Source of the DNA: JBBQVS01 sp964657325
GTDB taxonomy: Bacteria > Chloroflexota > Ktedonobacteria > Ktedonobacterales > Ktedonobacteraceae
Assembly (NCBI GenBank): GCA_964657325.1
Contig: CAZZVE010000007.1
Span: forward strand, 1 to 64,000
Direction: 5' to 3'
Length of the DNA stretch: 64,000 nucleotides
Shown here: positions 52,090-63,300 of the stretch, in pieces
Numbering within the stretch: position 1 is the first letter of the stretch
Layout: each line of letters starts with the position of its first letter
Translations under genes and position numbers: made by a program
Notes under the pieces: model-generated
Seen by the model: only the letters and a program-made list of their open reading frames with translations
The model's database searches: none
What the model was told of the DNA's origin: nothing

Positions 52090-53682
52090 ATGTCTATGAC
52101 AACTCCCATGCTTACCCTCTCGCTACCAGAACGATTCAATGCCGCGACTGCCTTCGTCGATAGCAATATAGCGGCGGGACGTGGCGCGAAAACCGCAATT
52201 TACTACGAGGGCGAGACCTATTCGTATAAGGAAATAGCGGAGCTTACCAATCGTGTCGGGAATGGCTTGCTCGACCTGGACGTAGAAATCGAGCAACGGG
52301 TCGCGCTCTTACTGCTGGACTCGCCACAATTCGCTGCCACGTTCTTTGGTGCAATCAAAGCAGGCATCGTCCCCATTCCCCTCAATACGATGCTACGTCC
52401 AAACGATTATACCTATCTCCTCAACGATAGTCGTGCAAAGGTACTATTCGTTCATGCTGCGCTCTGGAAAACGTTGCAGCAGACACTCCCACAGTTGCGC
52501 TATCTCCAACACGTCGTCGTCGTTGGCCTTGAACAGAGCGGTGAAGCAGAGACTGCCATATTGCACGATTTCGGACAATGGACAAACCGCGCCTCTTCAC
52601 AATTGACCACCGCTGAAACGAGTAAGGATGATAATGCTTTCTGGCTCTACAGTTCGGGGAGTACGGGCTTTCCGAAGGGCTGCATACACTTGCAACACGA
52701 CATGAGCTATTGCAGCGAGGCATTCGGCAAGCACATTCTCGGTATCCGCGAGAACGACATCACGTTTTCCGCATCCAAGCTCTTTTTTGCCTATGGTTTG
52801 GGCAATGGCCTGTACTATCCCTTCTCGGTGGGGGCCAGTGCTCTCTACTATCCCGGACGTTCAACAGCCGAAGCGGTTTTTACGCTGATAGACGCTCAAC
52901 ATCCAACGCTCTTTTTTGCCGCACCGACGCTCTACGCCAATCTGCTTGCGTTGCCCGATGCCGAGAAACGCTACGATTTCTCCTCGGTGCGCCTCTGTAT
53001 CTCTGCTGGTGAGGGGCTGCCCACCGACATCTTGCGCCGTTTCGAGGAACGATTTCACGTTCCTATCCTCGATGGCATTGGTTGCACAGAGATGTTGCAG
53101 ACCTTCATCAGTAACCGCTCCGATGATATCCGCCCCGGTAGCTCAGGCAAACCGATTCCAGGCTATGAAGCAAGAATCGTGGATGAGCAGGGACAAGATG
53201 TGCCAGTAGGCGCGATGGGGAGCTTGCTCGTGCGCGGTGATAGTGCAGCTACTTCCTACTGGAACAAGCATGAGAAATCGAAAGAGGTTTTTCGAGGCCA
53301 GTGGGTTGCGACGGGGGATAAGTATTATCAGGATGAAGAGGGCTACTTCTGGTACTGTGGTCGTGCTGATGACATGCTCAAGGTAAGTGGCCAATGGGTT
53401 TCACCCTTTGAGGTCGAGGCCGCCCTGATCGCACATGAATCCGTGCTGGAAGTTGCCGTCGTTGGAGCCACCGACCAGCAAGACCTCGTCAAGCCTAAAG
53501 CTTTTGTCGTTCTACAAAGTGGCTACGAAGCATCCGATGCTCTTGCCAATGAACTCAAAGCGTTTGTCAAAATGCGTCTCGTACCGCATAAGTACCCACG
53601 TTGGATAGAGTTCGTGCCGGAGTTGCCGAAGACGGCGACAGGCAAGATTCGGCGGTTTGCGCTGCGAGAGATGAACGTATGA
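52090..53682 (+). CDS. Benzoate-CoA ligase-family enzyme
   Basis: A 530-residue adenylate-forming enzyme. The P-loop-like motif is YSSGSTGFPKG (about 190), the A5 motif is DGIGCTEML, the A7/A8 motifs are YWYCGRADDMLKVSG-like, and the terminal catalytic lysine is in PKTATGKIRR. The N-terminal organisation (NAATAFVDSNIAAGRGAKTA) is characteristic of the benzoate-CoA ligase (BadA/BCL) family. It would activate an aryl acid with ATP and CoA. The gene follows the monooxygenase by 22 bp. A 281-bp fragment of a copy survives at 21309-21589. Confidence 0.9.
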   Translation: MSMTTPMLTLSLPERFNAATAFVDSNIAAGRGAKTAIYYEGETYSYKEIAELTNRVGNGLLDLDVEIEQRVALLLLDSPQFAATFFGAIKAGIVPIPLNTMLRPNDYTYLLNDSRAKVLFVHAALWKTLQQTLPQLRYLQHVVVVGLEQSGEAETAILHDFGQWTNRASSQLTTAETSKDDNAFWLYSSGSTGFPKGCIHLQHDMSYCSEAFGKHILGIRENDITFSASKLFFAYGLGNGLYYPFSVGASALYYPGRSTAEAVFTLIDAQHPTLFFAAPTLYANLLALPDAEKRYDFSSVRLCISAGEGLPTDILRRFEERFHVPILDGIGCTEMLQTFISNRSDDIRPGSSGKPIPGYEARIVDEQGQDVPVGAMGSLLVRGDSAATSYWNKHEKSKEVFRGQWVATGDKYYQDEEGYFWYCGRADDMLKVSGQWVSPFEVEAALIAHESVLEVAVVGATDQQDLVKPKAFVVLQSGYEASDALANELKAFVKMRLVPHKYPRWIEFVPELPKTATGKIRRFALREMNV

Positions 53683-53735
53683 TGTTTATTCTTCTCTTTG
53701 GATCTTATCAAAAGACAGAGTATGATGCCAAGCAT

Positions 53736-53858
53736 TGTCATTATACCAATGGTTTTGCAGAGTGTTGAGCGTGAAGCAAAATAGAGTTCATCGCGTTTTT
53801 TCGGTTTTTGAAGAGCGAACCGTATTGATGAGGAAACATAGCTTTGCAGAAAAAATTC
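53736..53858 (+). repeat. TGTCATTA end repeat, copy 6 (shortened)
   Basis: TGTCATTATACCAATGG directly joined to TTTTGCAGAGTGTTGAGC (second site fused to the first by a deletion relative to copy 4), and the third site AACATAGCTTTGCAGAAAAA at 53835-53858. Lies 54 bp after the ligase stop. Confidence 0.7.
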
Positions 53859-53894
53859 ACTTTAAGTAGAAGTAGCTAGTGAATAATGTTGAGA

Positions 53895-54446
53895 TTAATT
53901 TTCTTCAGCTACCACGACCTCCATTTGCATGATTCTTTTATAGATTCGATCCTCTCTCCAAAAAGGCCACAGTTCAAACAGGAAAAAATCGACTGGACGC
54001 CAAAGAATAACCCAGAACGCAATATTAAACCCATCGCTTAAAAACGCGTTAAGAAAAGGAGGGAAAAACGTTTCTCTCTCCAGAACTTGCGATAATGAGA
54101 GTCCACTGACCAGAAACAGAATACCAATCAGTAGCGCAGTAAGTGCTTCCCGTCGAAATACAGCCAGTTCATGTTCGTTTTGTCGTACTTTGAATTGGCA
54201 GTACCTCTGTAAAGCTGCTGTGATTTTGCCCACGAGGTCTGGTTCGATGCTTTCCTTTGGAAGAAAGATTGTGGCCTTCACCTTTTCTTCTCGCAACAGG
54301 GATGCAGAGGTAAGCCCGCTCTTCATCAAGTCAATGCCAGAAACAAAATGTGCTTTGTTTGAGAAAGGGTCTTCCACAGGCCGGATAAAGAGGTCGTGGA
54401 TGTTCTCAAGATGAATTGCTATTTCAGAACATTTCTTCCCCATCAT
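53895..54446 (-). CDS. Hypothetical two-helix membrane protein
   Basis: A 183-residue protein. A soluble N-terminal part (about 1-105), then two hydrophobic segments: ALTALLIGILFLVSGLSLSQ and GFNIAFWVILWRPVDFFLFE, and a charged C-terminus (REDRIYKRIMQMEVVVAEEN). No known family. ATG 54446 has AAGGA 8 bp upstream and is preferred over 54491; a second ATG follows at once. It is the last gene of a minus-strand group with the surface-type proteins and may belong to the same functional unit. Confidence 0.55.
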   Translation of the reverse strand: MMGKKCSEIAIHLENIHDLFIRPVEDPFSNKAHFVSGIDLMKSGLTSASLLREEKVKATIFLPKESIEPDLVGKITAALQRYCQFKVRQNEHELAVFRREALTALLIGILFLVSGLSLSQVLERETFFPPFLNAFLSDGFNIAFWVILWRPVDFFLFELWPFWREDRIYKRIMQMEVVVAEEN

Positions 54447-54558
54447 AGAACTTTTCCTTAGTAAAGTATGAACTCTCCTACATAAAGACAAGAATGCTGA
54501 GAGGGCTGACTACGAAAGCCAACCAGGGTGTAGCCGAAAATGAACTTTCTATGATACA

Positions 54559-55359
54559 TCAAATTTCTTTTTGACGATCAGCCGCTGTTGATAAAGTCCC
54601 TCCACTACTGGCTCGAGTACCAAATGTATTCACCGAATGAAGTGCTTGAGCAGATACTGACTGAGAGCCTGATAGTGGAGGATATTTTCCTATAGCGGTC
54701 GCATACTTGTCAGCGAGAGTACTTAGCTCATCGACAAGATCAGAGATGGCATCTTTGAGACTTGTGTCAATCGTTTGTGGATTCTGAAAGTACATGAGCC
54801 TTGTCCAGTAGTTGTCCATAATTGCGACGATCCAGGAGGAGAAGAAGGTATTACGCTCCAGTGACTCCAGCGGTCTAGTAATAAATAGCGTGAAGAAGGA
54901 TGCCGTGGATAGTCCAGCGAAGATAAGGGAGGGAATAGCTTCTGCACCGTTTTGTGCAGTAAAGCCTTTGATAATAGCAGCGATAGCTGTGATGAGGCCA
55001 ACAAAAAAGAGGACACAATACATCAGGTACACCGTCTGGTAGGAGCGGCGAATATATCGACTTAAGGTCTCCAGGCTGTTGACGTTCTCCTTCAAGACCT
55101 CCTGTGCAAAACTGTTCAGTTCCTGAACACCTGGAAACGACTTCTCCTGAGATTGAGCATTGCTGACATCAGAAGATGCGTTTGTCGGTGCCGGTAATGA
55201 AACAAGCGGTACATGTGGAACTGTTGTCTCGGCAGGGGATGCGAATGGATTGGGTTGTGTAAAACGATGGGGAGAAGTATCAGAATCTTCGCCATCGTTG
55301 GATGGTGGATGAGAAGCATCTGTAGTGATTTTGCCCTTTTCAGTAGGATTGGTCGCCAT
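54559..55359 (-). CDS. Hypothetical membrane protein with disordered N-terminus
   Basis: A 266-residue protein. Residues 1-75 are rich in Pro, Ser and Thr (disordered); residues 85-200 contain two membrane helices (TVYLMYCVLFFVGLITAIAA and AIPSLIFAGLSTASFFTLFI) flanked by helical segments (VNSLETLSRYIRRSYQ, WTRLMYFQNPQTIDTSLKD). The layout recalls small two-helix membrane domains described alongside signalling modules in cyanobacteria and Chloroflexi, but the assignment is uncertain. It starts 119 bp after the pentapeptide-repeat gene and precedes another membrane protein by 112 bp. Confidence 0.6.
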   Translation of the reverse strand: MATNPTEKGKITTDASHPPSNDGEDSDTSPHRFTQPNPFASPAETTVPHVPLVSLPAPTNASSDVSNAQSQEKSFPGVQELNSFAQEVLKENVNSLETLSRYIRRSYQTVYLMYCVLFFVGLITAIAAIIKGFTAQNGAEAIPSLIFAGLSTASFFTLFITRPLESLERNTFFSSWIVAIMDNYWTRLMYFQNPQTIDTSLKDAISDLVDELSTLADKYATAIGKYPPLSGSQSVSAQALHSVNTFGTRASSGGTLSTAADRQKEI

Positions 55360-55478
55360 AATAATTATTTCCTTTCATTTATGTCGTAGATTCTTTAGGT
55401 GAAGATATGTTAGCGCGTGGGTGACTAACACATCTTCATAGATCGGTTTTCATTGCGATTGTTTCGTTCTCACGGCCA

Positions 55479-57293
55479 TCAAGGCTTGCCAATCGAAGAT
55501 TTCTGACCATGCCTCGGTCTCTGTGACCGTGTAACACTACTGAGGCTTGCCAGCGAGAGTTGGGGGGAAGTTATCATCTCCTCCCAGGAAAGCTTGCGAG
55601 CATCACAGACTGTCTTAGTCCAGTGATTCGGGCAGCAAGCGTCTGGGCTGAGACTTGTCGTTGGTAGATTAGTGGCTGTCACTGTGTAGGTCGTGGCATA
55701 GGTAATGCCCTGGTCGCCCTGTTCGACAAGTGAGATGCTTGACGTGTAGACCTTCAACACTCCGGCGACCATCACCACTGAAAATCCTACGTCCTCGACA
55801 CCGGGAGTAGCGAGTGTGGGCGACTGGGTCAGAGTCCATGACTGCCCAGGCGTAACCACACTTACGGTCCCTTGGATCGACAAGTTACAGCCCTGGCTAG
55901 CAAACAAACTAATGAAATCGTTGGGAAGACTTGGCTGATTAAGCTCAGTTATGTAGGTTGCCACATTGTTCGACGAAATCGTGAACAGGGGGACGCCAGC
56001 ACTCGTCGCGATGTGAGCACCGCTGAGACGGACACCCATGAACGTGGTATTCGTGAATGTTGCGTTCTCCAGTCGTGCGCCGACCATTGTAACAGGTATC
56101 CCTCGAGCTGAAAGTTCGAGTGGGGCACTGTCAAATGTACAGTCGAAGAGTACGGCACCGTCAAAGTTGGTGCCAGCGATGGCAGTGTTAAGACCGCCGA
56201 ACGTTGCCCCGCTGAGGTCAGCGCCTGAGAAGTTGGTCTCAGTCAGATTGGCATTCACCAACGATGCCCCTCCATTGAGGTTATAGATCTGGGCATGCGA
56301 CAGGGTAGCACCATTGAGGTTCGCCGATCCGAGGTTGGCGTCTGGCATGTATGCGTAGGAGAAATCTGCCCCTGGAACCGTCCCATCGTTGCTTTTGCCT
56401 GCCTGCAGGACATACAGATAAGCCCCTGTGAGGGTCGCGCCAGAAAAGTTGGCTCCAGTGACAACCGCATTGTGCAGTGAGGCGTTCGTCAGGTCACAGC
56501 CGCTCCAGTCGGCTCCGCTAAATGTCGTGCTATCAAATGTGGCACGTTGACCTGCCGTACCCGTCGATGGCACTGTCATGCCAATGCCGATCGTCTTGCT
56601 GAAATCGGCACCTGCGGCACTGATATCCTGGCCCCATACAATGCTGGTAAGATCAGCAGAGGTGAAGGAGGTGCCCGTGAGCGTGGCTCCAGAGAAATTG
56701 GTGCCGGACAGGATCGCATAGTCGAAGTGAGCCTTTGTGCAGTCCACGCCTGCGAGACTCACACCCGTCAGGTTGACCCTCGAGAGGTCAAACCCGGCAG
56801 CAGACTTTTTCTCCAGAATCTTGGCGAGACCAGGTGTCACTATGGTTTGCGTGAGCATCGAGAGCGATTCTCCCATCTTGTTGTCCACCTGCTGGAAGGA
56901 CAGGGTCGTAAGTACGCCCGTGAAAAGCTGATAATAAGCGTAAAGGGTTTTGGAGGTAGACGGGTCAATCCACGAACACTGCACCTGGTTGGCAGTCGCG
57001 GCAGGCACCAGCGTGATCGCTGCGGCTAAGCTGGCATCCTCTACGAGGATAGCCAGCTTATTGTCCTCCAGGACTGAGAGGTACATGCCGTTGGGGGCAA
57101 CGAGGACGATCGCCCCCGCGCCTGCATCATAGGAAGTCCACAGTGTGGTGCTGTCGGCCCTCACTGCCGAGAGCGTGGGGGCAGTGTCCCCTCCTCTCGT
57201 CGTATAGCTCAAGTAGTATTTCTGTCCAAACGCGTTGGTCGATTCAAAGCTGAGCTTGCCAGTGAAGACCGGTTTTGTTGGGTCGAACGTCAT
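55479..57293 (-). CDS. Pentapeptide-repeat protein with beta-trefoil-like N-terminus
   Basis: A 604-residue protein without signal peptide. Residues 1-150 resemble a fascin/beta-trefoil-like domain (GQKYYLSYTTRGGDTAPTLS, NGMYLSVLEDNKLAI). Residues about 165-430 are pentapeptide repeats of the form A(N/D)LxG, e.g. GTNFSGATLTGTSFTSADLT, which fold as a right-handed quadrilateral helix. Residues about 440-560 repeat a module also found in the giant protein just upstream (VVTPGQSWTL...). The TGGAG site is 7-8 bp before the ATG, and only 13 bp separate it from that gene, so they are co-transcribed. Role unknown. Confidence 0.8.
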   Translation of the reverse strand: MTFDPTKPVFTGKLSFESTNAFGQKYYLSYTTRGGDTAPTLSAVRADSTTLWTSYDAGAGAIVLVAPNGMYLSVLEDNKLAILVEDASLAAAITLVPAATANQVQCSWIDPSTSKTLYAYYQLFTGVLTTLSFQQVDNKMGESLSMLTQTIVTPGLAKILEKKSAAGFDLSRVNLTGVSLAGVDCTKAHFDYAILSGTNFSGATLTGTSFTSADLTSIVWGQDISAAGADFSKTIGIGMTVPSTGTAGQRATFDSTTFSGADWSGCDLTNASLHNAVVTGANFSGATLTGAYLYVLQAGKSNDGTVPGADFSYAYMPDANLGSANLNGATLSHAQIYNLNGGASLVNANLTETNFSGADLSGATFGGLNTAIAGTNFDGAVLFDCTFDSAPLELSARGIPVTMVGARLENATFTNTTFMGVRLSGAHIATSAGVPLFTISSNNVATYITELNQPSLPNDFISLFASQGCNLSIQGTVSVVTPGQSWTLTQSPTLATPGVEDVGFSVVMVAGVLKVYTSSISLVEQGDQGITYATTYTVTATNLPTTSLSPDACCPNHWTKTVCDARKLSWEEMITSPQLSLASLSSVTRSQRPRHGQKSSIGKP

Positions 57294-57306
57294 TGACGAA
57301 CTCCAA

Positions 57307-60300
57307 TTAGCTAGAGGGTGTCCAGGTGCTCACAGAAGGCTCCGTGCGTCCACCCGGTCCCTGGAAGGACTCGTAGTTCAGTGTGTACAGGTTGCGCCAC
57401 ATATCGACGACGATCTTGGCGGCGTTCACTCCGGCAGTACGTGCCAACCATGTACCATTGGGCTGATAGATATCAAGCCCGTAGTCATTGACGCTACTAC
57501 CATCGCCAGTATAACTCAAGACATAGATGTACCCCTTCCGCTCCGTGCTCATGCTGATGTATGTGATGCCCGACTGCTGGTTGTGGAGTGGGGCGGTTGC
57601 GAGCAAATCGACGACGGCAAGTGTATTACTACCAGTATCGAGGGAGATTTTGTAAGAGCTGCTTGCTTGCTGGTCTTGCAGCGTCCACGATTTGCCAGGC
57701 TCACGGACCGTTACCGAGACGTTGCCCGTTACTGTCGCGGTCGCAGGCAGTTGCGGCAATCCTCGTACCGTCAGTCCCGCCGAGAGAGACGAAGGGACCT
57801 TGCCCTCGACAAGCTCGGCGACCATAGCAGGATCGAGCGTAAACTGATCGCCGGTGAGCGAGATGGGGGGTACGAGCGTAATGCCGTGCTGACTGAATGC
57901 ATCAGCAACACCCTCAGTGGTAGTCCCCTGATTGAGACCCGTCATTACGCTAGCAGGCATCGTGAAGAGTGTCGCGCCGCCCTTTGCCACAGTAATATTC
58001 GAGCCTTGCAAGCTGAGCTGGTAGGTTGTACCCTGGCTCGTAACAGTCCAGTTGGTGGAAAGGTTAGCACCGTCTGACGTGACCACGACGTTTCCGCCTT
58101 CTTCGCTGAGTCGATATACCGTAGTTCCTGCCCGAATCAGCCAGATGCTCGAGAGTGGTGCTCCTGCCGTCGCGAATGCCTGGCGGAGAGCCACGCTCAC
58201 GAGACCAGCATCCAGGTCTGTGCTAAGGGAGGTTGGCAACGTAGTAACGGCAGAACCATCGAAGCTGGGAACCGGATTTCCATTGACATCGAACGACTGA
58301 ATACGGGCCGGAGCGGTGGATGTGCCCAGGCCCTGCTCCAGCACGAGGACGCGACCGTCGGCTGTAACCGCGAGGGCGCATGGTCCGTTCATCAGACCCT
58401 GGCGAGCCTCTTGCTTGGTCGTCGGGTCGAGCTTGGCCGGGTCCCCGGCTGGGCCTGAGACGAGGATCGCTGACACAACTTTGTCGTCTGCACTCGGAGT
58501 GTCGGGAAGCTTCAGGATCATCATGCGGCTCAAACTGTAACTGATAGCAATCACATAGCCCTGTGGATGCACGACGAAATCGTCGTTGAATGGCAAGGTG
58601 AAGAGGCCGAAGCTCTGCGTCTGATTCATGTCGAAGGGCGTCTTGTTGTCGAGCGTGATCTGGCGCAGTTGATATTGATATGAGGTCGGCGAGTCGCTCG
58701 TCGGCTGCACATAGAAATTGCGCTGGCTGATCGGCTCGAATGGATAGGGGTGAATCTCGATGACATCCGTGACACGGACCAGCGAGTAGGTGGGTGTGGT
58801 ACCCCCTATTGTCCACGACGCGCCCTGAGTTACCACTGTTGCAACGGTGTTGCTTGGTAGCGGATAGGTGAATGCCTCGAACAGTGTAGCGAGATCGGTA
58901 GCAACAGCACCACCCTTGTCCAATTCATCAGAGAATGAGCTTGGTATACTGAAAAGAGGAGCAGGCCCGAACTGATCGTACACGATAGCAGGCTGATTGA
59001 CGAATCCACTAGCGGAAAACTTGAGTGATGCCTCGGGCTGCGCCAGGACGTTGATGTTCTGGAAGGCGTGAATTTGCGTGGAGACCGGGAACTGACCGCC
59101 CGTCTCGGGAATATTCTGCCCGGATGCTCGCCAGCAGTAACCGAGCATGTAAGCCTTGTCGTTCATGGTGATGTTGACCAATTTCGCGAGGTTATGCCCC
59201 GTGTCATCGGCACTGAGGTCGGTCACCACTTTCAGTGGTACATTTGCCGTATTCACCATCAACACCGTGACGGTCTTACCATCTGACTGTGGCTCCTGCT
59301 GCATAGCAAGGCGATAAATCGTGGACCCGTCGGTGATCGTCCAGGCGTTGCCAGGATCGAGTACGTCAACCTTCGCACTGGTCGAAAGCGTACAGCCGTT
59401 CTGCTGGAACACGTTACTTACGTTCGTTGAGATCTGCTCCTGGTCGAGTGCCTTCGCCTCAGAGACATCTAGCGTGAATTGGGAAGCCTGCCACATATGG
59501 GCTGAGGCAACCTGGTTATAGACAAGCTTCTGCTTGTACTGATACAGGGTTGAGGCTGTGAGTGGGATGAGGTTTTCCTGGATACTTCCAACCACCGTGA
59601 GAGTATCACTGCCCTCCGGCAGTGCCGCAGGTATCCATGCACCGGTGAACTGTCCACAGAGGAAGCCAGTCGCTGAATAGACGTTGAACTTGACTTGGAG
59701 CGAACCACCAGCGGGAAGCGCGTCGAACGACAGTTTAATCGGTTGCGAAGACGTTACACCTGCCATTCCTGCACTCTGCTGGTGTGCTGTACCGCCCTGA
59801 TACTGGACAATTGCCTCGTAGGAAACGCTCTCTAGCGGCCAGACGGCAGGATTCTCGCTAGTTCCATGTGTTGGGTCAGGGCTGACTGTCACTCTCAAAT
59901 TGAGCGTGCGGACGATATCTACCTCGTATACAGCAGGCGAACAGAGGATTTCGATGGTACTTACTAGCATCTCTTCAAGGTCCATAGCGCGGTTCGCGAT
60001 TTGGAAGATCACGTTTACAGCAGGGATGGCCTTTTCAAGGGCACTCTCGGTCAATTTCTCGATGATAGTCTTCTGAAGTTTCTCAAGCCCCGTCCCAACA
60101 GCCTTCATTACCAGGAAGCCACCTGACGCGTCCATAAACGCATAGCAAATTGACGCTATATTGGTAAGGGAGAGGCCACTGGCCGCCTCCGCTCCAAAGG
60201 TGCTCAAGATAATCTTTATGCCTGCCGCCCTAAATTCGTCGTCCTTCAGGATTGCTTTGAACCATGCGGTTTCGTCAAGTCCTGCCCCGGCAAGCAGGAA

Positions 60301-63300
60301 GAGGCCTGGAATGAGGTAGTTGAAGACACCGGTAAGGCATGCGCCATGCAAACACGCGTGGTTGTCCCATTGTCCCAAACCCATCCCACCGTGGACGAGT
60401 CTGACCTTGGCCGCACCAGCTATCCAGGGGAAGCTGAGCACTGTGGGGTCGTTGGGCAGGGGAATGCCCATAAAGACGTCGCTGGACGAGACATAATCAA
60501 CCAACTGGTAATCGCCTGGATAATCGATCCCAAGAGGAATGACTTTATCGTGGTCGTCGAGGTACTGAACATAAGCACTGAGTGTGCGGAGAAACGAGTT
60601 TCCCACATTGATAGTGATCGTTCCAGCACTCGGCGTAGTGGGGTCGGGTGTGTAGTCCATGCTATTGTCGTCGATGGTGAGACCGCAGCCGGGTGTAAGG
60701 TTGTTGACCGTGAAAGAGTAACCAGTGCTCTCGGTGAGCGCGGCCTTGGCGCGAGCACGACCAGTACGCAGTGCGCTAGATGCCTCCGGGGAGATATGGG
60801 AGACTGCGCCCACACCCTGATTGACATTCCAGCAGGCACCCTCGAGGTTAGAGGGCTGTTGGGACGTGGTGAGCGGTAGCGTCATCGCGCCACCAGCAGC
60901 AGTGATAGTCGTCTGTGAGAGTTGGTTGTGGTAGACCGGTTGCCCCGCTTGCGAGAATCCGGGACCCCATGTCAACACATTCCCATCCTTGTCCTTCGAT
61001 ATAGCTGTTGTCTGCCAGTTTGCTCCCTGTCGGCTGATCTGCGACTGGAAATGCTGGATATTCGTGATGTTATCGGGGCTATTGATATGATTATCCATAA
61101 TCTTGCCCGCGATGCTGGCATTAGTGCTGGAAAGCTGTGGATGCATGAAAACCAAACTAGCCGCAGTGCTGGTGGCTGTAAGCAGATGATCAGCATCATT
61201 GGCGGCGGTTACGGCGTCTTCGTGGGGAGGAAGTGTTGTTATACCGCGCAGTGCTAGACCAACTGGCATACCCTGAGCCGTCCTCGGCAGATGCTGCCGA
61301 CGTTGTTCAGTGCGGACGCAAAGTGGAATATGCACGGCCATCAACGCCAGCTCAGAAATTGGGGCCGTTTGCGATGGGTACATGACACGCAGGATGCTGG
61401 TATGGCCTGCTGGTAGTTCAACGCCCTCCACGTAGTGGGTAAACTCTAAATGAGCACCCTCGTGGAGCAAACCAAGTGCCTTATTCTTGGAGGCGTGTAC
61501 GGAAAGCGTCTTCTGCGAGTGCTGCTTGAGCGGAATTTCCTGGGCGCCAACGATCAGGTGAAACTGTTCGACGTCGGGAATATGGCCGAGCGCAAGATGA
61601 AAGTCGAACGTCTCGGTTGCTGAGAGGGGTGCATTGGTGTGTACACCGGGCTTTTGTTTCAATGACATATCAAACTCCTTCCTGGACCCATCCATGGCTA
61701 GTCGAGCCAGCAAGGACGGTACTAGAACGTACAAGTCTCGTCTTCGCAGCGCAGTCCTGGTTCGACTGAGACCGGACAGGCGGCTGGATTTGCCATAGCC
61801 CGTCGGCTCACGCCCGGGCTGAGTGCCATGGGCGGCCACGGCTCGCGGCCTGAGCAGAGAGGACAGGTCCGCGGTGCCTGGTTCGCGTGCCAGTGCCTGA
61901 ATAAAGGCGGGTGTCCCGATGAACTCGACATCGGTGAGGACGTCGGTGTAGCCGGGCTGCACGGCCACGGTGGCCTGATCGAAGAGGAACTGGAAGCCGG
62001 CCATGAACGGCAGAGGTACACCGGCTCGTCCCAGACTCCGCATCACATTTTGGTAGGCATCGTGCATCCCGAGGTTCCAGACCTCCGTGAAGTCGGACAC
62101 GTTGATCCCAGGGATGTTCGAACTGACCAGTGTCGCTTCGGTCTCGCCGTTGATGAGCTGAAAATCGAACTGTATCGTCTGGGTGTTGTTGGGGCCGATG
62201 CCCAGGTGGAAGTTCTGTTGGAAGTTGGTCTCGTCAATGCGCACCGTGAAGGCGGGGATCGACTGTCCCCCCTTGATGACATTGACACCTACGAGCAGTG
62301 CCTGTGTGACGATGGCCCCGACCAACTGCGCCGCGGAGGTGATCTGCTCTATGTACGGTGCTGCGTCACTCCCAATAGCGTTCTGCACGGCACTAACGAA
62401 GCTGGTCTGATCCTCGAAGACGACGTTCCCCAAGCCAGCAAGAGCGTTGTAGACGTCCGCTGGGAGCGGATTGACCAGGGTGCTGAGTGCTCCATTGGTT
62501 CCCGGTGTGACCCAATACAGCTGCTTGTAGTTCCCCTGAAGCGCGAAGGCCGCTTCGATGTCGGAAGCGTACTGATTCGTCAGCGCGAGGGAGTTGAGCG
62601 CATTCTCGATAGCGACCAGGAGCCACGCCTTGTCGACGAACACTTGTCCTACCGTGAGCCCGGACGAAAGCGCATTGTAGACGCCCGACGGCAGGTTCTG
62701 CTGCAACAAGTTGAGTCCATTCTGGGTGACCTGATAGACCTGAGAGAAGGGCCCGATCACCACTGACGCATCCTCGATCTGCTGAAGAGTCTTCGAGTCC
62801 ACATTTGAACCGAGAGCACTTTGAAGTGCTGTCTGATAGCTAGCTTGCGTGAGGTACACTGATCCCTGAGCGTTTCCTGAAAGACCCGGCCCGAGGGACT
62901 GGAGTGCTGTGTAGGTGGCCACTGGCAGTTGCACCTCTTGCGTGGTAAGAACACCGTTATCACCGTAGACCAAATCGTAAACGTTCTTGAACGTCACCGT
63001 TGATGCGCTCTGCGGCGTCACATCTAGCGTCATGTAGAGATTCGGGTACTTCTGGTAGAGGGCATTAAGTGACGTGTTGGCGTAAGTGCTGGTATAGAGC
63101 AGGGTTTTATCGGTCAACTGGCCGCTGGTAATCGTGGTGTTCAGCCTACCATCCTTATAAAACGCCCAAAACAACTCATTGAACTCGTAGTCGGAGGCGT
63201 AGAAATGGACGTGGTTCGCCTTCGGCATAGAAGGCATGCCCAGGCTCGGCGGTGTTCCACCTGAGTAGGCATTTCCTTGCCAGGTCACGTTCCCGGTCAC

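Noticed and set aside
21697..53761. Repeated CCATAGTTTTGCAGA units as a CRISPR array
   Set aside because: Copies are widely scattered, not regularly spaced with unique spacers, and no cas genes are present.
61828..62766. 312-codon plus-strand frame
   Set aside because: Antisense to the giant minus-strand gene; its composition (many Gly, Val, Asp, Glu) is the mirror of that gene.
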